NCBI RefSeq assembly: GCF_001583695.1
Contig: NZ_LOBC01000093.1
Span: 124,001-188,000 of the forward strand
Length of the DNA stretch: 64,000 nt
DNA from: Bacillus wiedmannii
Lineage (GTDB): Bacteria; Bacillota; Bacilli; Bacillales; Bacillaceae_G
Direction: 5' to 3'
Below are positions 54,467 to 63,228 of this stretch, piece after piece. The number at the start of each line of letters is the position of its first letter. Position 1 is the stretch's first letter. A model generated the notes under the pieces. It did not search any database and was not told the DNA's origin. It saw nothing but the letters and a program-made list of their open reading frames with translations. The position numbers were made by a program, and so were the translations under genes.

Positions 54467-54747
54467 TTTTTGACTCGTACGAGCTGAAATACTAATTTGC
54501 TTTTAAAGTTTCATCTAACGCTTTTTTCCTTGCAGACATCGTTTTAAGCTTCGTTATAGACTCTTTGTATTTCCATTAGAACCCTGCCTTTATCTCATAT
54601 TCATTCTGCAGCATATAAAAACTATTTGTTCATTTTCAACAAAAAAATCCCATTCAAATACACATTACTGAATCCATCATACTAAATGACTTCTTCATTC
54701 TGTCTATCTAAATGAGATTATTTCGTACTTTTTATTTCTTTATCTTG
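54467..54747. other. 281-bp intergenic region, possible gene remnant
   Basis: AT-rich, without a usable gene. On the minus strand near 54490-54575 a short frame between stops reads WKYKESITKLKTMSARKKAL and a few more residues, which could be the tail of a lost gene, but there is no start or RBS. Confidence 0.3.
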
Positions 54748-55539
54748 TTATTCCACCGGTTGTGGCTGTACGACTTCATTCGCTCCAGCTAACCTCAACA
54801 TATTTGCAATATCTTTAAAACCTCTTTTTTCAGCATATTGCAGTGGCGTAATATTTTCCTTATTGGCCATATTTACATCTGCCCCGTGGTCAATAAGCAT
54901 TTGAATTACTTTCTTATGATTTTCACTACCATTTCCTAATACGATTGTTTCTACTACAGCTGTTCCACCACGATCATTTCTATAGTTCACATCAATATCT
55001 GTATGCTCTAATAACTCTTTTACGACCTCTACATGGCCACGTTCAGATGCAGAAATGAGTGCTGTTCCACCTGATTTAGTAGTTTCTTTCGTATTAACCC
55101 CTGCATTAATTAGTAGCTTTACAATGTCTGTATACCCTTCTCTACTTGCATAAAGAAATGGATTACTTTGTTTCTCATCTTTCCTTTCAATATTAGCACC
55201 TGCACCAATTAACGCTTTAACTGTCTCTACATGATTTTGATACGTTGCTGCAAGGATAGGAGTTTCTCCGTTGTCACCTTCTACGTTTATATTGGCTCCA
55301 TCTTGAATCAGCTTCATAGCTGTTTCCGTGTCTCCAAGAGTCGCAGAAAGTAGCAACTGTTTGTCCATTAAATTTATACTTTTTTCTTCTTTAGGTTCTT
55401 CCTGTTCTTTATGCTTTTCTTTTTTCTTTTCGTTTTTCACATGAACCGGTTTCGATTCTGGCTCCTCTTGCTTATCGCAAGCCACTACCGTCATTAAAAG
55501 TCCTAATAACATACATAATAAAATTTTTTGTTTTCTCAC
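54748..55539 (-). CDS. ankyrin-repeat lipoprotein
   Basis: A 263-residue exported lipoprotein. Signal peptide with lipobox VVAC (cysteine near residue 21), a highly charged Lys/Glu linker (about 25-60), then about six ankyrin repeats (about 65-255; for example NGETPILAATYQNHVETVKAL, SGGTALISASERGHVEVVKEL and ENITPLQYAEKRGFKDIANML). The start is GTG 55539, eight bases after AGGAG; the longer frame to 55614 lacks a proper signal peptide. Ankyrin arrays bind proteins, so a surface binding or inhibitor role is possible, but unknown. Confidence 0.87.
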   Translation of the reverse strand: MRKQKILLCMLLGLLMTVVACDKQEEPESKPVHVKNEKKKEKHKEQEEPKEEKSINLMDKQLLLSATLGDTETAMKLIQDGANINVEGDNGETPILAATYQNHVETVKALIGAGANIERKDEKQSNPFLYASREGYTDIVKLLINAGVNTKETTKSGGTALISASERGHVEVVKELLEHTDIDVNYRNDRGGTAVVETIVLGNGSENHKKVIQMLIDHGADVNMANKENITPLQYAEKRGFKDIANMLRLAGANEVVQPQPVE

Positions 55540-55779
55540 AACTACAGCTCCTATGAAAGATAATGTTTTCTTAACCATTCCTCCATCACATACAATAACT
55601 CTTCTTGAGTACATTTATCCATAAGCCCTTTATATTCCTTCTTTAATCGGATTATCTTAAAACCTATACTATGTTTCTCAACCTATTGGAATGATGTGCC
55701 TGATGGCCTCATCATTAACATTATGAAGCAATTAGTTTAGCACGATTTTACCGCATTTGTATACATTTCTAAAAAGTAC

Positions 55780-55932
55780 ATAAAGTGAAACTTTAATCAG
55801 TGGGAGGGTTCACCTCACTGATTATTAGTTGAACCAATCGGGCATTTACGGGCTGTTGATCTCCCACCTAACTTCTTTGCTCCTGCCTAATTTTAAGGTG
55901 GGAGTTTTACTGCCCGTTAATACGGGGTAAAT
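55780..55932. repeat. bcr-type repeat element (bcr1-like), copy 2
   Basis: Diverged second copy of the element at 11926-12075, same orientation: GTGAAACTTTA, a hairpin region around TCAGTGGGAGGGTTCACC, TTAGTTGAACCAATCGGGC, ACGGGCTGTTGATCTCCCACC and AGGTGGGAGTTTTACTGCCC. Left flank is ATAAA, right flank GTAAA, so the target duplication is imperfect here. The rest of the gap (55615-56016) holds no gene I can support. Confidence 0.75.
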
Positions 55933-56016
55933 GATTGCTTTAGGTTACTATATTCCATTGTAACCGTTCTTCTAAAATTTTTACACCTTTTCTATATTTG
56001 CACCTGAGTAATACTA

Positions 56017-56047
56017 AAAAAAGACAACTTATGTAGTTGTCTTTTTT
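56017..56047 (-). terminator. terminator of NosL-like gene
   Basis: AAAAAAGACAACT and AGTTGTCTTTTTT around TATGT. Confidence 0.9.
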
Positions 56048-56051
56048 AGTA

Positions 56052-56555
56052 TTAATGATGACCACCGTGATTTCCCTTTTTCGGGTTCCCCATCATCTCT
56101 TTATTCATTTCCCATTTATGCTCTGCTAGCTCTTTATATGAAAGAACTTTCCCTTTATAGTTAGACACAAAACTCTCTGCATCCTTTTTATTTTCAAATG
56201 AAATGATATTGTAAGCCATCGGTGTCGTTATTGTTTTATCATATACGTAAGTCGCATCTTCTAACGAAATCCACTCTTTCGAATCATAATCTCGAACAAA
56301 TTTTTCTTTCGTCTTTTCACCTGGATTAATCTCCATCCATTTATACATACAACCGATATCATCAAACTTTAACGCTTTTCCATTTTCTAAAATGACTTCT
56401 GTTGCAAATTGATTATCCATTACCCCAATTTGGCAAATATCACACTTATCATGTTTCTCATCAATTGCTACAGCCTCTGCTTGTTTCTTACCACAGCCTA
56501 CTATTGTAAAGACAAAGAATAAGCATATAGCAAGTGTCACATACTTTGTTCTCAT
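56052..56555 (-). CDS. NosL family copper-binding lipoprotein
   Basis: A 167-residue lipoprotein: signal peptide with lipobox IVGC (about C21), then a NosL domain with CDICQIGVMDNQFATEV (cysteine pair and methionine), GKALKFDDIGCMYKWM and DATYVYDKTITTPMAYNI. The C-terminus has methionines and histidines (NKEMMGNPKKGNHGGHH) that could bind copper. NosL proteins deliver Cu(I) to nitrous oxide reductase, but no nos genes are seen in this window, so another copper enzyme may be served. RBS GGGAGGAAGTAAA. Confidence 0.87.
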   Translation of the reverse strand: MRTKYVTLAICLFFVFTIVGCGKKQAEAVAIDEKHDKCDICQIGVMDNQFATEVILENGKALKFDDIGCMYKWMEINPGEKTKEKFVRDYDSKEWISLEDATYVYDKTITTPMAYNIISFENKKDAESFVSNYKGKVLSYKELAEHKWEMNKEMMGNPKKGNHGGHH

Positions 56556-56656
56556 TTTACTTCCTCCCTAACCGTATCTTCCACAAGGAGCATATCAAAA
56601 AGTTGTGTGAGATTTGTGAAAAAATAATGTACTTTTTGTAATATAAAGACCAAAAA

Positions 56657-56682
56657 AGATGTGTAGCCATTTCTACACATCT
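56657..56682 (-). terminator. terminator of biotin/lipoyl-like gene
   Basis: AGATGTGTAG and CTACACATCT around CCATTT, with T residues following on the minus strand. Confidence 0.85.
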
Positions 56683-56686
56683 CTCA

Positions 56687-56941
56687 TCATTCACAACCTG
56701 TAATTAATAAATCGTCTTCTAACTTAACTAATAATGTATCTGTATTAATTTGCTGCCCAGCAACTACATTTACTAATCTTATATTTCCACTAATACCGAC
56801 CGCAACTTTTTCAAGCTCACCGTTATTTTTTCGGATCATCATTAAATTTTCCCACTCATATACGTAAGAAGATTCATTAACAAAAATCTCTTCTACTTTT
56901 CCTTCATAAGAACTATAAATCTCTTCCATTCTCGTTTTCAT
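56687..56941 (-). CDS. small biotin/lipoyl-attachment-like protein without attachment lysine
   Basis: An 84-residue protein with the layout of a lone biotinyl/lipoyl (barrel-sandwich) domain: EIYSSYEGKVEEIFVNESSYVYEWENLMMI, then GISGNIRLVNVVAGQQINTDTLLVKLED. The second half lacks the MKM or DK attachment lysine, so modification is unlikely. The frame opens at 56980, but ATG 56941 follows AGGGAG and fits the domain. It is divergent from the citrate transporter. Function unknown; such domains also occur in efflux adaptor proteins. Confidence 0.65.
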   Translation of the reverse strand: MKTRMEEIYSSYEGKVEEIFVNESSYVYEWENLMMIRKNNGELEKVAVGISGNIRLVNVVAGQQINTDTLLVKLEDDLLITGCE

Positions 56942-57163
56942 ATAAAATCTACTCCCTATTTCACACTTCAATATTTTCATCTTATTCTACCATTCTTACG
57001 GAGAGCAGCTTACTTTTTAAAAATTCAAATTAACTACCGTGAACAAAATGACCAAAATAAAAATTATGCTTCTAATGATGTTATTTTTCAAATTATTTAC
57101 CATTTGAATGAATGCTTTTATGATAAATAAAAAACACTTTTTCTGAATTTTCATTACTTTTTT

Positions 57164-57177
57164 TGAAAACGCAATCA
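57164..57177 (+). promoter_or_regulatory. cre-like site in citrate transporter leader
   Basis: TGAAAACGCAATCA differs from TGWNANCGNTNWCA at one position and lies 20-33 bp before the start codon, close to the ribosome site. CcpA repression of citM is known in B. subtilis. Confidence 0.6.
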
Positions 57178-57196
57178 TTTTTGAAGGGGAGATTAC

Positions 57197-58501
57197 ATGT
57201 TAGCACTACTTGGATTTGCGATGGTATTTGTCTTTATGTTTTTAATTATGACGAAACGCATGTCAGCACTAGTAGCATTAATATTAATTCCAATTACTTT
57301 CGCATTAATTGGCGGTTTTTATGCAAATATGGGACCTATGATGTTAGAAGGAATTCAAAAACTAGCACCTACTGGTATTATGCTTATGTTTGCTATTTTG
57401 TATTTTGGAATTATGATTGATAGCGGTTTATTCGATCCTGTCATTAGTAGGATTTTGAAATTTGTAAAAGGAGATCCTTTAAAAATTGTTGTTGGTACAG
57501 CGATTCTTACTATTATCGTTTCATTAGATGGGGATGGAACAACAACGTATATGATTACGGTTTCCGCAATGTACCCATTATATAAACGCCTTGGAATGAA
57601 TCCACTTATACTAGCTGGGGTTGTTATGTTAGGAGCAGGAGTGACAAATCTTACACCGTGGGGCGGACCGACAGCTCGGGTTATGAGTGCTCTTGGACTA
57701 GACGCATCGGAGCTCTTTACACCACTTATACCAGGAATGATCGCTGGTGCAATTTGGGTCGTTTTCGTTGCTTACTATCTTGGAACAAAGGAAAGAAAAC
57801 GATTAGGAATTATGGATGTACAATATTTAAAACAAATGCAAACGATGGATGAGCAAGCTGCAACAGTAGAAGCTGCCGTTCATAAACGTCCTAAACTTCT
57901 ATGGATTAACTTTTTATTAACTGTTACCTTACTTGTCTGTCTCATACTAGAAGTTATGCCGTTACCTGTTTTATTTACAATCGCTTTCGCTATTGCTGTT
58001 ATGCTTAACTATCCGAACTTAGAACAACAGAAAGAACGTATTGCTTCTCACGCAGGAAACGTATTAGCCGTTGTTTCTCTCGTATTTGCCGCTGGAATTT
58101 TCACTGGTATTTTATCAGGAACAAAAATGGTAGATGCAATGGCTCAAAGTGTAGTTACTCTTATACCAGACGCTCTTGGACCACAACTACCGATTATTAC
58201 AGCTCTTCTTAGTATGCCGTTCACATTTTTCATGTCCAATGATGCATTTTACTTCGGAGTATTACCTATTTTAACGAAAGCTGCCGCTGCTTACGGAATT
58301 AGTGCAGCTGAAATGGGACGCGCTTCATTACTCGGGCAACCTGTTCACTTATTAAGTCCTCTTGTCGCTTCCACTTATTTATTAGTCGGAATGGCCAAAG
58401 TTGATTTTGGTGAACATCAACGCTTTACGTTACTTTGGGCTGTTGGAACGACAATGGTGATGTTAATTACGGGAATTGTAATCGGAATTATTCCAATATA
58501 A
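57197..58501 (+). CDS. citM: citrate transporter, CitMHS family
   Basis: Imports citrate as a complex with divalent metal ions. The 434-residue protein has 11-12 hydrophobic helices; CitMHS features include LDGDGTTTYMITVSAMYPLYKRLGMNPLILAGV, NLTPWGGPTARVMSALGLD and FFMSNDAFYFGVLPILTKAAAAYGI, GQPVHLLSPLVASTYLLVG. RBS GAAGGGGAGATTAC. It is convergent with a CitT/CitS-like pair, as citM is linked to citST in B. subtilis. A cre-like site lies in the leader. Metal preference (Mg or Ca type) cannot be told. Confidence 0.94.
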   Translation: MLALLGFAMVFVFMFLIMTKRMSALVALILIPITFALIGGFYANMGPMMLEGIQKLAPTGIMLMFAILYFGIMIDSGLFDPVISRILKFVKGDPLKIVVGTAILTIIVSLDGDGTTTYMITVSAMYPLYKRLGMNPLILAGVVMLGAGVTNLTPWGGPTARVMSALGLDASELFTPLIPGMIAGAIWVVFVAYYLGTKERKRLGIMDVQYLKQMQTMDEQAATVEAAVHKRPKLLWINFLLTVTLLVCLILEVMPLPVLFTIAFAIAVMLNYPNLEQQKERIASHAGNVLAVVSLVFAAGIFTGILSGTKMVDAMAQSVVTLIPDALGPQLPIITALLSMPFTFFMSNDAFYFGVLPILTKAAAAYGISAAEMGRASLLGQPVHLLSPLVASTYLLVGMAKVDFGEHQRFTLLWAVGTTMVMLITGIVIGIIPI

Positions 58502-58506
58502 GACGT

Positions 58507-58547
58507 AAAAAAACAGTAGAAGAAATGTAATTCTCTACTGTTTTTTT
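58507..58547. terminator. bidirectional terminator between citM and regulator
   Basis: AAAAAAACAGTAGA and TCTACTGTTTTTTT around a 13-base loop. Confidence 0.9.
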
Positions 58548-58548
58548 G

Positions 58549-59241
58549 TTATGAAGAAACAAGAAAATACCTTCTTTCTGGTCTCCCTACACTCCCATAT
58601 ATAAGCTCCGCATGAACTTTCTTTCCAGATATTAAATACTCTAAATAGCGCCTCGCTGTTGATCGGCTTACCCCAACCATTGAGCTTAACACTTCTGCCG
58701 TAATACCTTCTTCCTCAACTGTTAACATATGCTTTTTTATTTTTGCTAAAGTTAAAGGATCTATCCCTTTCGGGGCATATTCTATTTCATTTCCCTTTAC
58801 GCCTCTTTGAGACCATAAATGTTCAATTTGCTCTATAGATAATTGATTAGTTTTCTTTAACTGCACAATCTTTTTTTGGTAACTTTCCAAACTCGCCCTA
58901 AATCGATCAAACATAAGTGGCTTTACGATATAATCTGTTACCCCGCCTCGTAGAGCGTGCCTCACTACATCTGTTTCCGATGCAGCTGTAATCATAATAA
59001 TATCTGTATCATGCAAATTATGCCTAATATATGTGACAAGTTCCGTTCCTTGCATATCAGGTAAGTACACGTCTAATAAAACGAGCTGTGGCTTCACAAG
59101 CTCTAGCCATTCTTTCGCTTGTTCTCCAGTCGTTGCTGTTCCAATTACTTTAAATCCCTCAATCTTTTCAGTAAAACGACGATGAATGTCCGCAATTCGA
59201 ATATCATCTTCTACAATCAATACTTCAATCTCCTCACCCAT
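58549..59241 (-). CDS. citT: citrate response regulator (CitT/DcuR family)
   Basis: A 230-residue regulator. Receiver: EVLIVEDDIRIADIHRRF, acceptor in PQLVLLDVYLPDMQGTEL (about D57), YIVKPLMFDRFRASLESY; C-terminal HTH GITAEVLSSMVGVSRSTARRYLEYL. The ATG overlaps the kinase stop by one base (TAATG). Related to CitT of B. subtilis and to the MalR-like regulator at 44866-45573. Expected to activate citM across the shared terminator. Confidence 0.9.
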   Translation of the reverse strand: MGEEIEVLIVEDDIRIADIHRRFTEKIEGFKVIGTATTGEQAKEWLELVKPQLVLLDVYLPDMQGTELVTYIRHNLHDTDIIMITAASETDVVRHALRGGVTDYIVKPLMFDRFRASLESYQKKIVQLKKTNQLSIEQIEHLWSQRGVKGNEIEYAPKGIDPLTLAKIKKHMLTVEEEGITAEVLSSMVGVSRSTARRYLEYLISGKKVHAELIYGSVGRPERRYFLVSS

Positions 59242-60851
59242 TACAATTCGCCTCTCTCTTTTGGTAATGCAATAATAAATAATGCACCACCTAAATCCCC
59301 TTTTTCGATTGCAATACTTCCATTTAAATCTTCTACTAACTCTTTCACTTTTGCTAATCCATATCCTCGTTTCCCGCCTTCTTTCGTAGAGAAGCCTTTA
59401 TAAAATATGCTAGTAATGACTTCATCATGAATCCCTTGTCCTGAATCTTCCACTTCAATTACTATCTCTTCTCCAATATCAGTTACAAACATCCTTACCT
59501 TCTTATCATTCTCTTCATTTCTTTCAATTGCTTCAAATGCATTCGTAATTAAATTTCCTAAAATAGAAACGACGTAATTACTCTCAATATGCGGGCTTAA
59601 TTTATCTAAGCTACTTTCTCGATCTAGCATAAAATCAATCTTTAACTCTCGCGCTCTATTATAGAATCCAATTAAAATTCCACCTAACCATGGATTTTGA
59701 ATTCGCTTCATAATAAATTGAACAAAATCTTGATATACCGCTGTTTCCTTATGAATAAGCTCTAAAGCATCTTCATATGATTCTAACTGGATAAGCCCCG
59801 AAAGCGTATACAACAAATTGTTATATTCGTGCGTTTGCGCTCGTAAGGCCTCTGTATATTGCTTCGTCTGAGATAACTCTGCTGTTAACTGATCCATTTC
59901 AGATTTCAAACGTAAGCTCGATACAACGCCAGTTACTTTATTTTTCACTTTAATAGGTAGACGGTTCGCAATAACAGCCTGCCCTTTTATATTTAATTGA
60001 CGATCAAACTGTTCTTCACCAGTTTGAAGTACATCTAGTATCGTTGAATTAGGAATTACATTTAAAATAAATTCTCCAATAATATTACGCTGTTCATCTA
60101 ACGAAAGAATATCATAAGCCGCTTGATTGACTAAACTAATCATGCCATTGTGATCAATGACAATAATCCCTTCACGTACAGATTGAATCACTGTACTATG
60201 CTCTTCATATAAAGATGAAATTTCTTCTGGCTCCATCCCAAACATCATTCTTTTTATACTTCCGGCTAAATATATAGAACCAATTATCCCGATTAAAAGA
60301 CCTATTACTGTAATCCAAAATACACGCTTTCCATATACTTCTACCGCTCCATGAATATCATCTATTGAAAATCCAACAGACACCACGCCTATAATTTCAT
60401 TTTCCTGATTACGGATTGGAACTTTGCCGCGTAATGAAGGACCTAATGATCCAGTTGCTTTCGAAATATAAGATTTTCCTTCTAATAGAACTCCTTTATT
60501 ATCTCCACCAACCATTGCTTCTCCTATTTTATCTCGCTTAGGATGTGCATATCGAATCCCCTCTTTGTTTCCAACTACAATAAAATCAGCATCTGTATCA
60601 ATTCGAATTTTTTCTGCAATTGGCTGAATGATAGAAGCTGGGTTTTCTTTTTGAAAAGCTTCCGTTATTTCAGGTATAGCAGCAACTGTTTTCGCAACAT
60701 GCAAAGCCCGTTTCCCAATTTGCTCTTCTACCGTTTCAGACAATATGTAATAAAATAAATAACTTGTTAATAGAAGTACGACTAGAATAAGTGTACTAAT
60801 TGTTATTGTAATTCTCGGTTGTAGTTTTAACTTTTTAAATTTCAAAACCAT
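59241..60851 (-). CDS. citS: citrate sensor histidine kinase (CitS/CitA family)
   Basis: A 536-residue kinase of the CitA/DcuS type. Two membrane helices (about 15-35 and 172-192) enclose an sCache/PAS sensor domain with FIVVGNKEGIRYAHPKRDKIGEAMVGGDNKG. A cytoplasmic PAS domain follows (SVREGIIVIDHNGMISLVNQAAYDIL), the acceptor region LRAQTHEYNNLLYTLSGLIQLE, and HATPase_c (LITNAFEAIER; VEDSGQGIHDEVI; GYGLAKVKELVED). ATG 60851 is only a base or two from AGGGG; TTG 60845 is better spaced, so the start is uncertain. Same domain order as MalK here. Confidence 0.9.
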   Translation of the reverse strand: MVLKFKKLKLQPRITITISTLILVVLLLTSYLFYYILSETVEEQIGKRALHVAKTVAAIPEITEAFQKENPASIIQPIAEKIRIDTDADFIVVGNKEGIRYAHPKRDKIGEAMVGGDNKGVLLEGKSYISKATGSLGPSLRGKVPIRNQENEIIGVVSVGFSIDDIHGAVEVYGKRVFWITVIGLLIGIIGSIYLAGSIKRMMFGMEPEEISSLYEEHSTVIQSVREGIIVIDHNGMISLVNQAAYDILSLDEQRNIIGEFILNVIPNSTILDVLQTGEEQFDRQLNIKGQAVIANRLPIKVKNKVTGVVSSLRLKSEMDQLTAELSQTKQYTEALRAQTHEYNNLLYTLSGLIQLESYEDALELIHKETAVYQDFVQFIMKRIQNPWLGGILIGFYNRARELKIDFMLDRESSLDKLSPHIESNYVVSILGNLITNAFEAIERNEENDKKVRMFVTDIGEEIVIEVEDSGQGIHDEVITSIFYKGFSTKEGGKRGYGLAKVKELVEDLNGSIAIEKGDLGGALFIIALPKERGEL

Positions 60852-60954
60852 TCCCCTAACATAATTAAAGATAGAATTTAATGAATTTACAGTCTTTTGT
60901 AATTACAACTAATCATAACACGGTTACTCTATATTTCTTTATTTTTATCTTCAC

Positions 60955-60992
60955 AAAAAAAGAAACGAAGTACAATTACTACCTCGTTTCTT
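60955..60992 (-). terminator. terminator of chemoreceptor gene 2
   Basis: AAGAAACGA (60960-60968) and TCGTTTCTT (60984-60992) with T residues following on the minus strand. Confidence 0.85.
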
Positions 60993-61004
60993 AACATTTT
61001 TTTA

Positions 61005-62981
61005 TTACACTTTAAATTTCCCAATCATCTCTTGTAATTCTTCTGCCATTTGCGATAAATGAACTGCTGCTGCATTGATTTCATCTACCGAAGCTAATTG
61101 TTCTTCTGAAGAACCAGCAATATTTTGAACGCTTGCTGCATTTTCTTCAATTGTAGCTGCAATTTCATTAATAGATGCACTAACTTGTTTTGCATCTACT
61201 GTCATTTGTTCCGCTACTTCTACCATACTATCAATTTGTACAACTGTATCATCTGTAGACTTCAATATTTCAGCGAAGCTTTGCTTCGTTTCATTTGCAA
61301 CTACAAGTCCTGATTGTACTTCTGTCCCAACTTGCTTCATAGAGCTTACTGTTTCTTTTATGTCAAATTGTATCTCTTTTACTAGTTTTCCAATTTCCGT
61401 AGAAGACTGTCCTGATTGTTCTGCTAACTTTCGCACTTCATCTGCTACAATGGCAAATCCTCTTCCTTGTTCTCCAGCTCTCGCAGCCTCAATTGCAGCA
61501 TTTAATGCTAATAAATTTGTCTGCTCTGCAATATGTTGAATTACCTCAAGGATTGCTCCAATTTGTTTCGACTTATCATCTAGCAAAACAATAACTTTAT
61601 CTGATTGTGAAACAGACTCATGGATTAATTGCATTTGATTCACCGTCTGTTCAACTAACTTCCCACCATCTTCAGCCTTTTTCTTCGTATACATAGATGC
61701 TGTGGATACTAATGAAGAACTGTCTGCCACACGTTGAATTCCTTCTGTAACTTCTTCTAATAATGTTGCGCCTTCTTCGACTTCTTTCGTTTGTATTTCC
61801 GCTCCACTCGACACTCGCTCTATCGCTTGTGTAATTTGTTCAGTTGCTTCACTCGTCTGCTTCATACTAGCTGTTAATTCTTCTGAAGATGCCGCTACAT
61901 GACCTGCTGAAGTATTTATATTGGAAATGACATTCTGTAATGATGCTGCCATCTCGTTAAAGCTTTCTCCTAGCTGTCCAATTTCATCTTTAGAATGAAC
62001 TGTAATGGATTCTGTTAAATCGCCTTCACTAATCTTTTTCGACGATATAACAAGTTGTTTTAACGGATTAATAATAGAAGCAATTATGAAGTAAATTAAA
62101 ATCCCGCCAATTATTAATGAAATACCAATAACAGTTATCGTTTTATAGAAAATAGGTTCAGCAGCTTCAATAATTTCTTTTGCAGGCATAATTCCTGCTA
62201 TTTTCCATCCAGTTATCTTATTTGTTTTAAAAGTGATATGACGATCTTCACCATCTAATCTGAAATTAAAATCACCTGTTTCTTGTTTGTACAACTCTTT
62301 TTCAAGTTTCTCTTCTACCTTATCACCTGGCTTCATCGTTGGATGCGCTACCACATTTTTATCTTGATCAAAAATTGCTACATATCCACTTTTACCGATA
62401 TTAACCATCTTTGAAGTGTTTACGATATCATTAATAATTAAATCAATACCAAGAACACCGCTCTTATCCTCATTTTGTTTTGCTATTGTAATAACAATAT
62501 TTCCTGTCGTTTTTGATTTATATGGAGCTGTAATAATTACTTCTCCACTTTTTTTCACTGCCTCTTTATACCAATCTCTTTCTGTAGGATTATATCCTTC
62601 TGGCATTTGAATAGACGGTGATTGAATAAACTGCCCATTGCTGGATCCAGTATAGATGGCTTCCAGTTCTGGATGTAACTTATTATATTCTTCTAGTTTA
62701 TTTTGGATATTTTGTATTTGATCCGTTTGGTAACTTGATTGTGTAAATAGTTTCGTAAAATAAACTGCATCTACTTTTTTACTATCCAATTCTTTATTAA
62801 TTACATTATCCAAAATTTTTATATTGTCTTTCGCCGATTGTGAAATCGTCTCATTAAAGTTTGTCTTCGCTTGCTGATAAGAAGTCCAACCAATTACAAT
62901 ACTTGGAAGAATCAAAATGATAACAAATGACACAAGTAACTTTGCTTTTAAACTACTACTCCTTAATTTCCCTTGAAACAT
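61005..62981 (-). CDS. methyl-accepting chemotaxis protein with dCache sensor, copy 2
   Basis: A 658-residue chemoreceptor with the same plan as the one at 47250-49232: TM1, dCache_1 domain with [29 protein letters not shown]2, HAMP and a signalling tip [40 protein letters not shown]. The open frame runs to 63116, but ATG 62981 after GGAGGGGTAGAAAT is the start that gives a proper N-terminal membrane helix. It lies upstream of the citrate kinase gene. Ligand unknown; citrate or another carboxylate is plausible from context. Confidence 0.92.
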   Translation of the reverse strand: MFQGKLRSSSLKAKLLVSFVIILILPSIVIGWTSYQQAKTNFNETISQSAKDNIKILDNVINKELDSKKVDAVYFTKLFTQSSYQTDQIQNIQNKLEEYNKLHPELEAIYTGSSNGQFIQSPSIQMPEGYNPTERDWYKEAVKKSGEVIITAPYKSKTTGNIVITIAKQNEDKSGVLGIDLIINDIVNTSKMVNIGKSGYVAIFDQDKNVVAHPTMKPGDKVEEKLEKELYKQETGDFNFRLDGEDRHITFKTNKITGWKIAGIMPAKEIIEAAEPIFYKTITVIGISLIIGGILIYFIIASIINPLKQLVISSKKISEGDLTESITVHSKDEIGQLGESFNEMAASLQNVISNINTSAGHVAASSEELTASMKQTSEATEQITQAIERVSSGAEIQTKEVEEGATLLEEVTEGIQRVADSSSLVSTASMYTKKKAEDGGKLVEQTVNQMQLIHESVSQSDKVIVLLDDKSKQIGAILEVIQHIAEQTNLLALNAAIEAARAGEQGRGFAIVADEVRKLAEQSGQSSTEIGKLVKEIQFDIKETVSSMKQVGTEVQSGLVVANETKQSFAEILKSTDDTVVQIDSMVEVAEQMTVDAKQVSASINEIAATIEENAASVQNIAGSSEEQLASVDEINAAAVHLSQMAEELQEMIGKFKV

Positions 62982-63003
62982 ATTTCTACCCCTCCATACC
63001 GTT

Positions 63004-63028
63004 TTAAATGTAATTGTTTTACATTTAA
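63004..63028. promoter_or_regulatory. palindrome in the leader of chemoreceptor gene 2
   Basis: TTAAATGTAA (63004-63013) and TTACATTTAA (63019-63028) around TTGTT, 23-47 bp upstream of the start codon. It could be an operator or an RNA hairpin; it is not followed by a T run on the minus strand. Confidence 0.45.
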
Positions 63029-63186
63029 TTTCTTTATATAAATCATACGATTTAAATGTATCAATGCGACTCTCTATCTCTTTCTCTATTGAAGAGTTGA
63101 TACATACCTTTTTCATTCTATATAAATTAAATAATTAAAACAATATATAAAAATGTATATTATTCGAAATATTATAATTCACAGAA

Positions 63187-63217
63187 GAACCTCTAGTATC
63201 TCACTTACTAGAGGTTC
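63187..63217 (-). terminator. terminator of flotillin gene
   Basis: GAACCTCTAGTA and TACTAGAGGTTC around seven bases, 12 bp past the flotillin stop. Confidence 0.85.
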
Positions 63218-63228
63218 CTCCCGCTTTA

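Noticed and set aside
54490-54575. Minus-strand frame reading YKESITKLKTMSARKKAL as a small gene
   Set aside because: No start codon or RBS, bounded by stops on both sides; at most a remnant.
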